Positions 26,085-35,962 of a stretch of DNA of 64,000 nucleotides are shown here, in pieces; within the stretch, counting starts at the first letter, position 1, and each line of letters begins with the position of its first letter. Source of the DNA: Chitinophagaceae bacterium (GTDB lineage Bacteria > Bacteroidota > Bacteroidia > Chitinophagales > Chitinophagaceae); the NCBI GenBank assembly GCA_017307755.1, contig JAFKGQ010000005.1:62001-126000 (forward strand). Direction: 5' to 3'. The notes below the pieces were generated by a model. The model had not been told where the DNA came from and searched no databases. It worked only from the letters and a program-made list of their open reading frames with translations. The translations under genes were made by a program, and so were the position numbers.

Positions 26085-26188
26085 TATATTTGTCCAAATG
26101 TAATAAAAAACTTATACTTATGGCTAATTATAATGATATATTTGTCCAAATGTTAGTTTAATGTAACACTTATGGCCAATTATACCTC
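26085..26188. repeat. 52-bp tandem duplication carrying a palindromic operator-like site
   Basis: Two imperfect 52-bp units are joined head to tail. TATATTTGTCCAAATGT occurs at 26085-26101 and 26137-26153. ACTTATGGCTAATTATA (26116-26132) recurs as ACTTATGGCCAATTATA (26168-26184). Each unit contains ATTTGTCCAAAT, a near-perfect palindrome (ATTTG/CAAAT). The first copy ends five bases from the ATPase ATG, and on the minus strand it also contains TACATTTG, a -7 box match. It is probably the ATPase promoter and operator region. Confidence 0.65.
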
Positions 26189-26262
26189 ATGATGTAGTTT
26201 AAGGTTCCTTTCAGTATATTTAAAGAATAGTATTTTATTGTGTACATTCAAAATTATCACCT

Positions 26263-26763
26263 ATGGATGATATCACGTTTGCACAAGCCTTTGCAAAAGA
26301 GTTGGAGCAGGAAACGCTGGCCACGAAGAAATGTCTGGAACGCATACCTTTTGAAAAGTTTGACTGGAAGCCCCATGAAAAGTCGATGAGCCTGGGTTAT
26401 CTGTGGCTCCTGGTTGCGGAGATACCTTTGTGGATAAAGCATATGATCGAGGTGTCGGAGATCGACTTTGTGACATTCCCTCATCTGAGGCCATCGTCTG
26501 CGGAAGAGGTGGTGAAACATTTTGACGAAAATGTCGCCGGAGCAAAAAAAGCCTTGTTAGCGGTGAAAGAGGGTGATCTAAGCGAGACTTTCTATCTGAA
26601 AGCGAATGGGCAGACGGTGTATAGCGCCACAAAAAGGGCGAATATCGAATCTACTATCAACCATATGGTGCATCACAGGGGGCAACTGACCGTGTACATG
26701 CGGCTGAATGATATAGCTGTTCCCTCTATTTATGGCCCTTCTGCGGATGACAGGAGTTTCTAG
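26263..26763 (+). CDS. DinB-family protein
   Basis: A 166-residue four-helix-bundle DinB/YfiT-like protein. Visible marks are the start FAQAFAKELEQET, PHEKSMSLGYLWLLVAEIP and the C-terminal INHMVHHRGQLTVYMRLNDIAVPSIYGPSAD. The family usually has a metal-binding His triad. The first, normally in LxxHVAEIP, is replaced by Leu here (LWLLVAEIP), while the HMVHHR pair remains, so metal binding may be altered. It is often a thiol-dependent hydrolase or transferase. It converges with the ABC exporter, three bases apart. Confidence 0.85.
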   Translation: MDDITFAQAFAKELEQETLATKKCLERIPFEKFDWKPHEKSMSLGYLWLLVAEIPLWIKHMIEVSEIDFVTFPHLRPSSAEEVVKHFDENVAGAKKALLAVKEGDLSETFYLKANGQTVYSATKRANIESTINHMVHHRGQLTVYMRLNDIAVPSIYGPSADDRSF

Positions 26764-26766
26764 CCC

Positions 26767-28797
26767 TTATGATCCTTCGTCTTCTTCTGATGTTTGGTCT
26801 TCCCCGGCGGGGTCTTCTATTTCTTCGTCTTCCCCTGCGTTGGCAAAACCTGCAAACCAGCCTTCTTTTTCTATCAACTCAGCGGGTGTCCCCTCCTCGA
26901 TTATCCGGCCGGCATCCAGGACAATGACGTGGTCGGCGTCTTTGACCATTGAAAACCGGTGTGCGATGATGATGATGGTGTTTGTTTTCCTGATCACGTC
27001 GATGGTCTTTTTTACTTCTGCCTCGGTGGCATAATCGAGGTTGGCGGTGGCCTCGTCCAGGATAAGGACATGCGGTTTATCGACGATGACCCTTGCCAGC
27101 TGCAATCTTTGTCTTTCACCTACGGACAGACCGAAACCGCTTTCTCCGACCGGTGTTTGCAGCCGTTGTGGCAGTCTTTGCAAGGTGGCCTGCATGCCGG
27201 CTGCGATGGCTGCCTGTTCCACTTCATTGTCTGTGGCATCCGGCCGCTTATACCTGATATTATCGGCCAGGGTTCCCCTGAAGATGGCGCCATCTGCGTT
27301 TACCATTCCAATATTTTTTCTGATTGAGGCTTCTTCGATGGTGGAAATATCCTGGCCGTCGATGAGGATCCGGCCGGACTGCGGCTCGAACAACTTGAGG
27401 AGCAGATCAACTGTTGTGGTTTTGCCGGCTCCTGAACCGCCAACGAGAGCTGTGACCTTACCTGGTTCGGCTGTAAAGGAAAGATCGTTGAGCACCATTC
27501 TTTCAGGGCTATAGCCGAACTGGACATGTTGAAACTCGATCTTCCCCCGGCTCAGTTGCAGCTGTGTTCCTTCCGGGGCTGTTATTTTTGTATCGAGGAG
27601 CCTGAATGCCCTGGCGACGGAGCTGACGTTCTGCTGTATCTCGGCCCAGATGCTGGCCAGGTTATCGATGGGGTCGTAGAGCATTGTCAGGTAGGTGACG
27701 TACATTACTACATCGCCGGGTGTCAGTTTATGCTGTAGGGCCAGATAGCCTCCATAGCTGAGCACCAGTGCGGTAGCCAAGTGGGTAAGCAATAGCTGCC
27801 AGAACACATATTTATTGGAGAGGAAGGAGCGCTGCATATAATCCTGATAGGCGCCTGTAGCCTGGGTATCCAACCGGCCGGCCTCCCGCTGTTCAGCACC
27901 GGAAAGCTTGACGGTCTTTATACCTGCCAGCGCGTCCTGCATCCGGGCGGAAACCTCTTCCCATTTGTCATAATAAGCCGAAAGGCTTGTCTCCAGCCGC
28001 CGGGTAGACCGTATGGTCAGCAGCAGGTAGAAGGGGATAATGGATATGGAAAGTAATGCCAGGACCCAGTTCTGCCAAAACATGATGGTCAGGATACCAA
28101 TGAGGCTTACAACCTCGGGGAAAACATCTTTTGTGATATGGGTGACTGTGCCGGAGATCTCTTCGCTCTGGTCTATCTGTTTATGCAATGCGGCGCTGGA
28201 CCTTCTCGTAAAAAAAGACAGCGGCAACTGCAGCACATGACCAAAAGTGCGCTGGATAAATTTTCTTTCAATGGTGCTGGAAAGGCGAACGTTCATATTT
28301 TCCCCGATCCTCCACAAGAACAGTCCGATAACGTTGATCAGGAACAGACCGACGACGGACCACACCAGGGTATTGAACACCTGGTTGGAGGTTCGGGGCG
28401 CCACATATGTATGGGTGTGCGGCTGTTTCACCACTTTGGCTTCATCGATCTCCTTTTTTTGCTTAAGGATCACCGATCTGGCCCGGTGATGTTTGCCATG
28501 CGGCAGCTTTTCCGTCTTCAGGATGATGGTATCCTTGAGGTAGTGGATCGTGTCATAGGTATAGGTGACGGTGTCTTTGGGCGTGGTAAGCCCTTCGATC
28601 GTATCGCTATTCTCACGTTGCACAAATAAGCCGGAAATATCGTTGACGGCCTCACGATAAATAAGGGGTTCCACCAGGGTAACACCGGTGGCCAGCAGGC
28701 TGACGGCAAAGATGAGGAAAAGTTTCCGCCGGTAGGGGCGTACGAGGCGGTAGATATTCAACCATACCTGCCCGCGGCTGTTGTCTTTTGCTGTCAT
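26767..28797 (-). CDS. ABC exporter, fused permease and ATPase
   Basis: A 676-residue half transporter. Transmembrane helix 1 is at about residues 25-48, followed by an extra stretch of about 85 polar residues (rich in Thr, Lys, His and Asp) before helix 2 near residue 140, then the remaining membrane helices. The nucleotide-binding domain has Walker A GGSGAGKTT near residue 440, the signature LSVGERQRLQLARV, Walker B HVLILDEATANLD and the switch His in IIAHRFS. The C-terminal tail is very acidic. It probably works as a homodimer exporting lipid or drug-like substrates. Confidence 0.92.
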   Translation of the reverse strand: MTAKDNSRGQVWLNIYRLVRPYRRKLFLIFAVSLLATGVTLVEPLIYREAVNDISGLFVQRENSDTIEGLTTPKDTVTYTYDTIHYLKDTIILKTEKLPHGKHHRARSVILKQKKEIDEAKVVKQPHTHTYVAPRTSNQVFNTLVWSVVGLFLINVIGLFLWRIGENMNVRLSSTIERKFIQRTFGHVLQLPLSFFTRRSSAALHKQIDQSEEISGTVTHITKDVFPEVVSLIGILTIMFWQNWVLALLSISIIPFYLLLTIRSTRRLETSLSAYYDKWEEVSARMQDALAGIKTVKLSGAEQREAGRLDTQATGAYQDYMQRSFLSNKYVFWQLLLTHLATALVLSYGGYLALQHKLTPGDVVMYVTYLTMLYDPIDNLASIWAEIQQNVSSVARAFRLLDTKITAPEGTQLQLSRGKIEFQHVQFGYSPERMVLNDLSFTAEPGKVTALVGGSGAGKTTTVDLLLKLFEPQSGRILIDGQDISTIEEASIRKNIGMVNADGAIFRGTLADNIRYKRPDATDNEVEQAAIAAGMQATLQRLPQRLQTPVGESGFGLSVGERQRLQLARVIVDKPHVLILDEATANLDYATEAEVKKTIDVIRKTNTIIIIAHRFSMVKDADHVIVLDAGRIIEEGTPAELIEKEGWFAGFANAGEDEEIEDPAGEDQTSEEDEGS

Positions 28798-28958
28798 TAA
28801 TGATTAATCCGTAGGTTAGTTTTTGGGCGTCAAGGTACATATTTTATTCTATGTGGTAATTTGCATGTAAATTTATATCAAGGGAAATATCACTCCGCAA
28901 CTGACCATTGTGTGAATATTTTCCGGAATAGTATTTTATCAACGTAAACACTTATCTT

Positions 28959-30341
28959 ATGCGGAAAATTTTTACACTGCTGCTTTGCAGCTCTTCCCTG
29001 TTTGTATTTGGCCAACGCCTCAAATATGATGATGGCCCTCTTCCACTGCCGGGTCCCCGGCCAAATTTCGTCACCAATGGAACCTGGGGAAGAACGAACA
29101 TTACCTATTTTTTTCAGAACGGAACAAACGACATTGCAGGAAATGATGAAAGGACCTCGGTGGTGCAGGCTTTTCAACTCTGGGCTGCTTATGCCCCGTT
29201 GGTGTTTACGGAGGTATCAAGCGCCGGCGCTGCGGATATCGTCATCTCCTGGCAGGTGGGCAATCACGGCGATGGGAATCCTTTTGATGGTGTCAATGGC
29301 GTTTTAGCGCATGCTTTTTCTCCTGGCGCAGGGATTGGCGGGGACCTGCATTTTGATGATGATGAGAACTGGACCACGGCGCTGAGAAACGGCACTGCCT
29401 TGCAACCGATAGACCTGGTATCTGTGGCTGCGCATGAGATCGGGCATAGTTTAGGGTTGGGACATAGCAATGTTGCTTGTGCGTTGATGAACGCATTCTA
29501 TGATGGTTCACATCGCTATCTGGCTCCGGACGACATTGCGGGGATACGGTCGTTATACGGAACAAGGAACCCAATCAGTATTACCAATGCTGCATGTACG
29601 GGAGCAAATCTGTCGGTACCCAACCTGGGGGATGGGCCGATCGTCACCTGGGGAAGCAGTAATACGAGCATTGCCACGGTGAGCAATGCGGGGGTTGTTA
29701 CCAGAAATGGCGCCGGCAATGGCGTGGTCAGACTCACGGCCACTATCAATCTACCCTGTGGGCTGGCTGTAAATGAGTTTGTCGACATGAGCATCGGTAC
29801 GCCGATGGTGGACTACTATTCGGTGATTACGAATTACTGTCTGGGCGGCTCTGACTGGGAGTTGATGGTGCAGGCTAATGTAAATGCGCCTCTTCCTCCC
29901 GGAAGTCAATATATTTGGACCTACAATGGTGTGGACCAGCCACCCACCAACTCCAGCACATACTATACCTATGAGTTTCCTCCATCCTGTATCACGCTGA
30001 CGGCCAAGATAACCAATGCATGCGGTGTCGGACAGGCTAACTACGCGGGCTGGTGCCCACCCTGTGGTGGTTTTATGGCGGTGGTTTCTCCCAACCCGGC
30101 TACCAGCGACCTGAATGTTCAAATTATAGAGTCTGACCAGGCCAGCAATGCATCCAAATTGAATAGGGTCACTTTCCAATTATATGATATGACCAGCGGA
30201 AGGATGGTAAAGACCTGGAGTTTCCAGGAGAAGCAAAAGGCGCCCTATAAGTTGAGTCTGACAGGCGTCAGGAAAGGGTCCTATACAATAGTTATACTTA
30301 AGAACGATAAAAAGATCTCGCGGCAGGTGCTGATACAATAA
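28959..30341 (+). CDS. Secreted matrixin-like zinc metalloprotease with type IX secretion tail
   Basis: A 460-residue protein. A signal peptide (MRKIFTLLLCSSSLFVFGQ) is followed by a catalytic M10-type domain. The zinc motif is HEIGHSLGLGH at residues 159-169, with the Met-turn in CALMNAFY near residue 177. Structural-site Asp/Gly-rich loops lie before it (GDGNPFDGVNG). A Big/Ig-like module follows (SSNTSIATVSNAGVV), then another domain. The final 80 residues begin VVSPNPATSDLNVQI and end KKISRQVLIQ, a type A type-IX secretion sorting domain. It is a surface or extracellular protease. Confidence 0.9.
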   Translation: MRKIFTLLLCSSSLFVFGQRLKYDDGPLPLPGPRPNFVTNGTWGRTNITYFFQNGTNDIAGNDERTSVVQAFQLWAAYAPLVFTEVSSAGAADIVISWQVGNHGDGNPFDGVNGVLAHAFSPGAGIGGDLHFDDDENWTTALRNGTALQPIDLVSVAAHEIGHSLGLGHSNVACALMNAFYDGSHRYLAPDDIAGIRSLYGTRNPISITNAACTGANLSVPNLGDGPIVTWGSSNTSIATVSNAGVVTRNGAGNGVVRLTATINLPCGLAVNEFVDMSIGTPMVDYYSVITNYCLGGSDWELMVQANVNAPLPPGSQYIWTYNGVDQPPTNSSTYYTYEFPPSCITLTAKITNACGVGQANYAGWCPPCGGFMAVVSPNPATSDLNVQIIESDQASNASKLNRVTFQLYDMTSGRMVKTWSFQEKQKAPYKLSLTGVRKGSYTIVILKNDKKISRQVLIQ

Positions 30342-30460
30342 GGATAAAAGCGTGCGATCTTTGTATCGAAAACGGACAGATGTTTTGCATGTTGTAGGGT
30401 TTTAATATATTGATTATTAGAACAATGTGTGTTTGGTTTGTTTTTTGGGAATAAAAAGTC

Positions 30461-32836
30461 ATGCTGAAAAACATTTTTCTTGTGACCATCCGTAATTTAT
30501 GGCGGAACAAATCCTTTTCTTCCATCAACATTATCGGACTGGCTATCGGCATGGCATCTGCCCTGTTGATCGGTCTATGGGTTCAGCATGAATTGAGCTT
30601 TGACCGGTGGCATACAAAAGCAAAACGTACTTACCAGTTGTATACCCGGCAGGATCACAACGGCAAGTCGGATGCCTGGCCGCGTGTGTCTGCGCTGATG
30701 GCAGCGGAGTTGAAAAAGGATTATGCCGAGGTAGAGGAAGCCGTCCGGATAAGGACTGTCTTTTTCCTGATGAGTAATGGCGACAAACGCTTTAACCTCG
30801 AAGGCGCATTTGCAGATCCGGCTTTTCTTTCGGTGTTCAGCTTCCCGCTGCTGAAAGGTGATGCGCGGACGGCGCTTAGCGGTGAGCAGGGTATTGTGCT
30901 TACGGAGCATGTAGCCAGGAACTTATTTGGGGACATGGACCCACTGGGCCAGACGGTCCGTATTGACAGCACGGATAATTTTATCGTTACGGGGGTGTTA
31001 AAGGATCTTCCCGGCAATACGGAATTCAGCTTTCAGTATCTTTTACCCTGGAACTATCTTGCCCGGCTGGGATGGGATAATAACGGCGGGTCCTGGAGGA
31101 ATACGGAAGCTGTTACCTATACTGTCCTCAAACCCGGGGTATCCCAGGCTGTATTTGACGAAAAAATAAGGGATATTGTCCGGCGGCAAACAAAGGATGC
31201 CGGGACTATGGCCCGGGAAACGTTTACCCAGCCCCTTGTCCGGGCGCATTTATATTCCAGGGTTGAGAATGGCCGTCTTACGGGCGGGCTCATTGCCACG
31301 GTAAGGTTGTTTATGGTGATAGGGGTTTTTATCCTTCTGATCGCGTGTATCAATTTTATGAACCTCAGCACGGCCCGGAGTGAAAAGCGCGCCAGGGAGG
31401 TGGGTATACGCAAGGTCGTCGGAGCGATCAGGGGCTTGCTGGTGGCACAGTTCATCGGTGAAAGCATTGTTCTGGCGTCATTGTCCTTTATACTGGCCCT
31501 TTTTATGGTGGAGCTTAGTCTGAAAAGCTTTAACGGGCTGATAGGCGCCGACCTGCAGATAAATTATACGGATGCCCGTCAATGGTTTTTTACAATAGGG
31601 TTTATCTTTTTTACGGGTCTGGTCGCGGGCAGCTATCCTGCGTTCTACCTTTCTTCCTTCCGGCCTGTGGCGGTGTTAAAAGGCAGCTTTAAAAAGGTGA
31701 ATGCGCTATTGACCCCCCGTAAGGTATTGGTGGTGTTACAATTTACTTTTGCCATCGTCCTTATTATCTGTACCATCGTCGTCGACAGACAGATCGGGCA
31801 TGCGCGTGAGAGGGACGCAGGGTATAGCAGGGACAAACTGGTCTTTACATTTGTACAAGGCGAGGTCTTACAACATTATGATCTTATAAGACGGGACCTG
31901 ATCAGCAGCGGAGCCGCTGTCGGAGTGACAAAACTGTACTCTCCCATTACGAGGGCATGGGGGTCAGTGACCGGCTTTTCCTGGCCTGGCAGTACGGAGG
32001 CGGACAAAAAGGTCAATTTTCTTCAATTCGAGGCGGATGCGGACTTTGTAACTACCACCGGAACACGTCTGCTGCAGGGACGGGACATCGATCTACGCAC
32101 CTATCCTACGGACAGCACTGCGGTGCTTTTAAACGAGTCGGCGGTGAAAGCCATGCGTCTTGATAACCCCGTCGGGAAGATCGTCAGAAATGGCCAGGGC
32201 ATCGATTGTCATGTGGTGGGTGTTCTGAAGGATTTTATCATAGAGTCTCCTTATGAGGCCGTAGCACCCATGATCATCCAGGGGCTTTCGACAACCTATC
32301 CGGTGCTGCATTTCAGGCTTAACCCGGCAAATCCTGTGTCGGAGGGTCTAAAGAAAGCGGAAATGGTCTTTAAACGCTATAACCCCCAATACCCTTTTGA
32401 ATATTACTTTACGGATGAAGCATATAACAAAAAGTTCAGGGTGCAGCAGCAGGAGGGTGAACTGGGTTTGCTTTTCAGTGCGCTGACCATCTTTATTTCA
32501 TGTCTTGGGTTGTTTGGTCTTGCCTCCTATATGGCCGAGTCCAGGACGCGGGAGATCGGCATCCGCAAGGTCCTGGGGGCTTCTGTTGCGGGTATAGCAT
32601 TTCTAATGGCAAAGGATTTTGTACGGTTGATCCTGGTTGCCGTGGTTATCGCTACGCCCATTGCCTGGTATGCCATGCATTCCTGGCTGAGTGGATTCAA
32701 TTACCGCATACATATAGGAGCAGGGATCTTTGTAGCCGCAGGGCTGCTGGCCATCTTTATTGCGCTGGCAACCGTCGGTTACCAGGCTATTTCTGCTGCG
32801 TTGGCTAATCCTGTAAAGAGCCTGAGAAGGGATTGA
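30461..32836 (+). CDS. FtsX/MacB-type ABC transporter permease (first copy)
   Basis: A 791-residue protein with duplicated FtsX-type membrane cores. It starts MLKNIFLVTIRNLWRNKSFS with an N-terminal helix and a MacB-like periplasmic domain. Three membrane helices follow around residues 280-420 (FILLIACINFMNLSTARSEKRAREVGIRKVVGA), then a second periplasmic domain, and a final three-helix core (LFGLASYMAESRTREIGIRKVLGA). No ATPase gene is next to it, which is common in Bacteroidota. It is a paralogue of the gene at 42908-45286. Confidence 0.92.
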   Translation: MLKNIFLVTIRNLWRNKSFSSINIIGLAIGMASALLIGLWVQHELSFDRWHTKAKRTYQLYTRQDHNGKSDAWPRVSALMAAELKKDYAEVEEAVRIRTVFFLMSNGDKRFNLEGAFADPAFLSVFSFPLLKGDARTALSGEQGIVLTEHVARNLFGDMDPLGQTVRIDSTDNFIVTGVLKDLPGNTEFSFQYLLPWNYLARLGWDNNGGSWRNTEAVTYTVLKPGVSQAVFDEKIRDIVRRQTKDAGTMARETFTQPLVRAHLYSRVENGRLTGGLIATVRLFMVIGVFILLIACINFMNLSTARSEKRAREVGIRKVVGAIRGLLVAQFIGESIVLASLSFILALFMVELSLKSFNGLIGADLQINYTDARQWFFTIGFIFFTGLVAGSYPAFYLSSFRPVAVLKGSFKKVNALLTPRKVLVVLQFTFAIVLIICTIVVDRQIGHARERDAGYSRDKLVFTFVQGEVLQHYDLIRRDLISSGAAVGVTKLYSPITRAWGSVTGFSWPGSTEADKKVNFLQFEADADFVTTTGTRLLQGRDIDLRTYPTDSTAVLLNESAVKAMRLDNPVGKIVRNGQGIDCHVVGVLKDFIIESPYEAVAPMIIQGLSTTYPVLHFRLNPANPVSEGLKKAEMVFKRYNPQYPFEYYFTDEAYNKKFRVQQQEGELGLLFSALTIFISCLGLFGLASYMAESRTREIGIRKVLGASVAGIAFLMAKDFVRLILVAVVIATPIAWYAMHSWLSGFNYRIHIGAGIFVAAGLLAIFIALATVGYQAISAALANPVKSLRRD

Positions 32837-32960
32837 GTATCTACAGCAGATTAAATTAGGATTAAAAAGGCAAAAAATAACTTTTCTCATTAAACTTCCG
32901 GCGTTGGTTTTTGTCCCACTGGGGTCCCGCTAACCTAGCACCAAGTAATAAAAATTTTTT

Positions 32961-34187
32961 ATGAGAAAAGTTTTTGGCCTGCTAGGCACCCTATCAATTA
33001 TTCTATTGTCGTCAGCCTCCTGTAAGAAATCTGTTCATAATGATCTGCAAGTAACCGCCAGTGCGGACTCTGCACAATCGGTCAGACCCGGTATTACCTC
33101 TGTTTACACCGTTGATTCGACGGGGACGCCTGCTCCAGGTGTGATCCTGGCAGCTCCTTTCGACCTGGGCCCTCTCCCTACCGCTGAATCGAATGGTCTA
33201 TTGCTGATAATGGATGAGCACGGCAAGGTATTAAGACAAAAGGTTACGCCCGGGAAAGCGCTTGATTTTAAGCGTTGGATAATAAATGGTCAGACCCGTT
33301 ATACCTACATGGTGAATGATCCTGGCGCTCTTCGTATTAGTGGATTAAACGAGCTTGCGGGTTATGCGGTCATTGCGGACAGCAACCTCAATGAGGTCCG
33401 GCAGGTGAACTTTGTGCCCTATGGAGCAGGGCTTTTCCAGGCAGGACAGCCCCTGGATATACATGATTTTATTCTTCTTTCGGACAGCCATTATATTACT
33501 TTATCCTATTATGCAAAGTATGTCAATAATATCCCTGCCCGTTTGAATCCTGCAGCCAATGTATCGGTGGTGACACCTATCATCGAGGAGGTCAATAATG
33601 GAGCGGTAGTGTGGAGCTGGGATGGCAGTGTGGATACCGCTTTTTATGCAAACAGCGTGGAATCGAATAATTTTTCGAACGCGGATACGACTCAGGACTA
33701 TATACATATGAATTCATTGTTTATCGATCCGCGGGATGGGAATCTCATTTGCTCCATGCGCAACCAGGACCAGGTGATCAAGATCAACCGGCAGACGGGA
33801 ACCGTCATGTGGCGGTTAGGAGGCGGGAACAGCGATTTTCCCTTGCTCTCCAACCAGGTCTTTCTACGGCAGCATCATGCTACACTGGTGGATAATAACC
33901 AGACATTGTTGATCTTTGATGACGGCCAGGCGACGCAGCGGCCATCTTCCCGTATCGTGGAGTTCCAACTGGATGAGGCGAACAAGATAGTGAACGGGTT
34001 TAAATCCTTTGATATTCCGGAGCGTTTCTCAACGATCATGGGTTCCGTGCAGAAGATGGGAGACGAATATTTCATCGGAGGCGGCTCTGGAGATTATATA
34101 CTGGAAGTCAATTATGTCACCGGTCAAAAGATCATAGAACTTACCTCTCCATTAACCACGTATAGGGCATTCAAATATTTAAATTAA
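32961..34187 (+). CDS. Arylsulfotransferase (ASST)-family lipoprotein
   Basis: A 408-residue protein with a lipobox in SSASC near residue 21, predicted to fold as a six-bladed propeller. Family marks are YIHMNSLFIDPRDGNLICSMRNQDQVIKI split over two strands, TVMWRLGGGNSDF, and FLRQHHATLVDNNQTLLIFDDG, where the conserved His pair would act as the sulfuryl acceptor. It would transfer sulfate between phenolic compounds in the periplasm. It stands alone, 112 bp upstream of the sigma factor. Confidence 0.8.
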   Translation: MRKVFGLLGTLSIILLSSASCKKSVHNDLQVTASADSAQSVRPGITSVYTVDSTGTPAPGVILAAPFDLGPLPTAESNGLLLIMDEHGKVLRQKVTPGKALDFKRWIINGQTRYTYMVNDPGALRISGLNELAGYAVIADSNLNEVRQVNFVPYGAGLFQAGQPLDIHDFILLSDSHYITLSYYAKYVNNIPARLNPAANVSVVTPIIEEVNNGAVVWSWDGSVDTAFYANSVESNNFSNADTTQDYIHMNSLFIDPRDGNLICSMRNQDQVIKINRQTGTVMWRLGGGNSDFPLLSNQVFLRQHHATLVDNNQTLLIFDDGQATQRPSSRIVEFQLDEANKIVNGFKSFDIPERFSTIMGSVQKMGDEYFIGGGSGDYILEVNYVTGQKIIELTSPLTTYRAFKYLN

Positions 34188-34299
34188 TCTGTCTGGCGAT
34201 CTTTCAGCCATTGATAATATTTCTATAAATATTCCCATAGCAAGATCATAAATTCAAAGAAATACATATTATCGCGTCGAAAATGCCATTCTATCGCAA

Positions 34300-34851
34300 A
34301 TGGTTTTACCCGACAAGGAGAAATTATTGTTCCGCCAGGTGGCAGAAGGTGATGAGTCAGCCTTCAGCGATTTGTTCAATCTGTTCCTTCCTAAGCTTTA
34401 TCCCTTTATCTTAAAGCTTACGAGGTCTGAATCTGTCGTTGAGGAAGTCGTCCAGGAGACTTTTATCAAAGTATGGCTGAACAGGGACAAACTGGCTGAA
34501 ATGGAAAACCCCGGCGGTTGGGTATTTACGGTCGCTTCCAATAAGTGTTATGACTATCTGCGTACACGCGCGCTCAACGATAAACTTTTTGTATCTACTA
34601 CTGCCGAACCGGGTGGCGCCAACTCCATACATGAATGGCTGGACCTGAAAGAGCTAAAACGTCTTATTGAGCTGGCGGTGAATGATTTACCGGAGCAGCG
34701 TAAAAAGATCTATCTGATGAGCCGGAGCCAGGGAAAGACGATCCCGGAAATTGCGGAAATATTACAACTTTCTCCCAACACCGTCAAGAATGCGCTTGTC
34801 TCCTCATTGAAATCCATACGGGAATACCTGGCCAGACATGGGGCATGGTAA
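34300..34851 (+). CDS. ECF sigma factor (FecI-like)
   Basis: A 183-residue sigma factor. Region 2 contains VEEVVQETFIKVWLNRDKL and region 4 contains SQGKTIPEIAEILQLSPNTVKNALVSSLKSIREYL. It starts a classical four-gene operon with FecR, a TonB receptor with an STN domain, and a DUF4249 lipoprotein, all on one strand. It is expected to be released when the receptor binds its ligand and then to transcribe this operon. Confidence 0.93.
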   Translation: MVLPDKEKLLFRQVAEGDESAFSDLFNLFLPKLYPFILKLTRSESVVEEVVQETFIKVWLNRDKLAEMENPGGWVFTVASNKCYDYLRTRALNDKLFVSTTAEPGGANSIHEWLDLKELKRLIELAVNDLPEQRKKIYLMSRSQGKTIPEIAEILQLSPNTVKNALVSSLKSIREYLARHGAW

Positions 34852-34923
34852 GAAAATTTTTGGTCCCGATAGTCCTAACGGACTGCTCGCCCGTCTCTTT
34901 AAGAGCCCGGTGTAAATGGGCGT

Positions 34924-35940
34924 ATGCAAATGGAAGATCAACGTCTCATCTATTTATTGGAGCGGTACCAGACCGGTGACGCAACAACGGAGGAGCTACA
35001 GGAGCTTTCAAATATGTTGAAAGCAGATGCCAACAGCGACTTGTTTAAGACGACGCTGGCGGAAATGATGAGCAAAGAGGCGCCTGTTTTTTTGATGAAC
35101 CGGGACCGTTGGCAGCATATGGTGCGGGATATCGTGGATATCGACAAGCAAAGCGCAAAAGCTGCGGAGCGCTCCGCAACCAAAGTTGTCCGGATGTTCC
35201 CCTGGGTTAGGGCGGCGGCGGCTGTGTTGCTGATGGCTTTAGGAGGATACTTTTGGATGAACCATGGACGGCGGACTTCTTTAGCAACTGCCAAACCTGT
35301 AATCCGGGATAGTGTGGTTTCGACTGCCAAAGGAGAGCAACGGGAAATAATTCTACCGGACGGCAGCCGGATATGGCTTAATGCATTGTCCTCGATCCGG
35401 TGGTCTGTCCCTTTTAACGACCGGCAGCGATCGGTGGAATTGTCCGGGGAAGCATTCTTTGATATACAACATGCCGACAAGATCCCTTTTCGTATTCATT
35501 CCGGCGCCCTTACTACCACTGTATTGGGGACGTCCTTTGATGTTACGGCATATCCTCATCAAAAGAATATGACCGTCTCCGTTCAAAGCGGCAAGGTGAA
35601 AGTGCAGGCGGGAGATAAAATATTGGCGATCCTGGAAAAAGGGCGCCAAGTGAGAATAGGCGCCGACACAACCTTCTATCAAAAGAACATCGATACCTCA
35701 GCAATAGCTGTTTGGAGGTCCGGTAACCTGGTGTATAAGGATGAAACGCTGGAAGATATCGCGGCGGATCTGCAAAGAGTTTTTAAAGACTCCGTAGAAA
35801 TAAAAAATGTCTCACTAAAAGAAACGATGATCACCATTTCTATAAATAAAAGAATGGGTATACGCGATGCGCTGCAGATGATCTGCCGGACGACGGATAG
35901 CCGGCTCTCCGATAAGAATGGAATATTTACCATAGAATAA
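34924..35940 (+). CDS. FecR-family anti-sigma factor
   Basis: A 338-residue protein. The N-terminal cytoplasmic domain (LLERYQTGDATTEELQELSNML) is followed by one transmembrane helix near residues 97-115 (AAAAVLLMALGGYFW). The periplasmic FecR beta domain has SRIWLNALSSIRW, VELSGEAFFDIQ and TTVLGTSFDVTAYP, and the C-terminal DUF4974-like end reads ALQMICRTTDSRLSDKNGIF. It holds the sigma factor until signalled by the STN domain of the TonB receptor. Confidence 0.94.
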   Translation: MQMEDQRLIYLLERYQTGDATTEELQELSNMLKADANSDLFKTTLAEMMSKEAPVFLMNRDRWQHMVRDIVDIDKQSAKAAERSATKVVRMFPWVRAAAAVLLMALGGYFWMNHGRRTSLATAKPVIRDSVVSTAKGEQREIILPDGSRIWLNALSSIRWSVPFNDRQRSVELSGEAFFDIQHADKIPFRIHSGALTTTVLGTSFDVTAYPHQKNMTVSVQSGKVKVQAGDKILAILEKGRQVRIGADTTFYQKNIDTSAIAVWRSGNLVYKDETLEDIAADLQRVFKDSVEIKNVSLKETMITISINKRMGIRDALQMICRTTDSRLSDKNGIFTIE

Positions 35941-35962
35941 TCAACCCCTGATAAAAACATTT

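Noticed and set aside
22941..26188. A genomic island integrated at tRNA-Val
   Set aside because: No integrase is seen and the second tRNA-end copy lies only 168 bp away with no gene between, so the classical attL/attR layout is not met.
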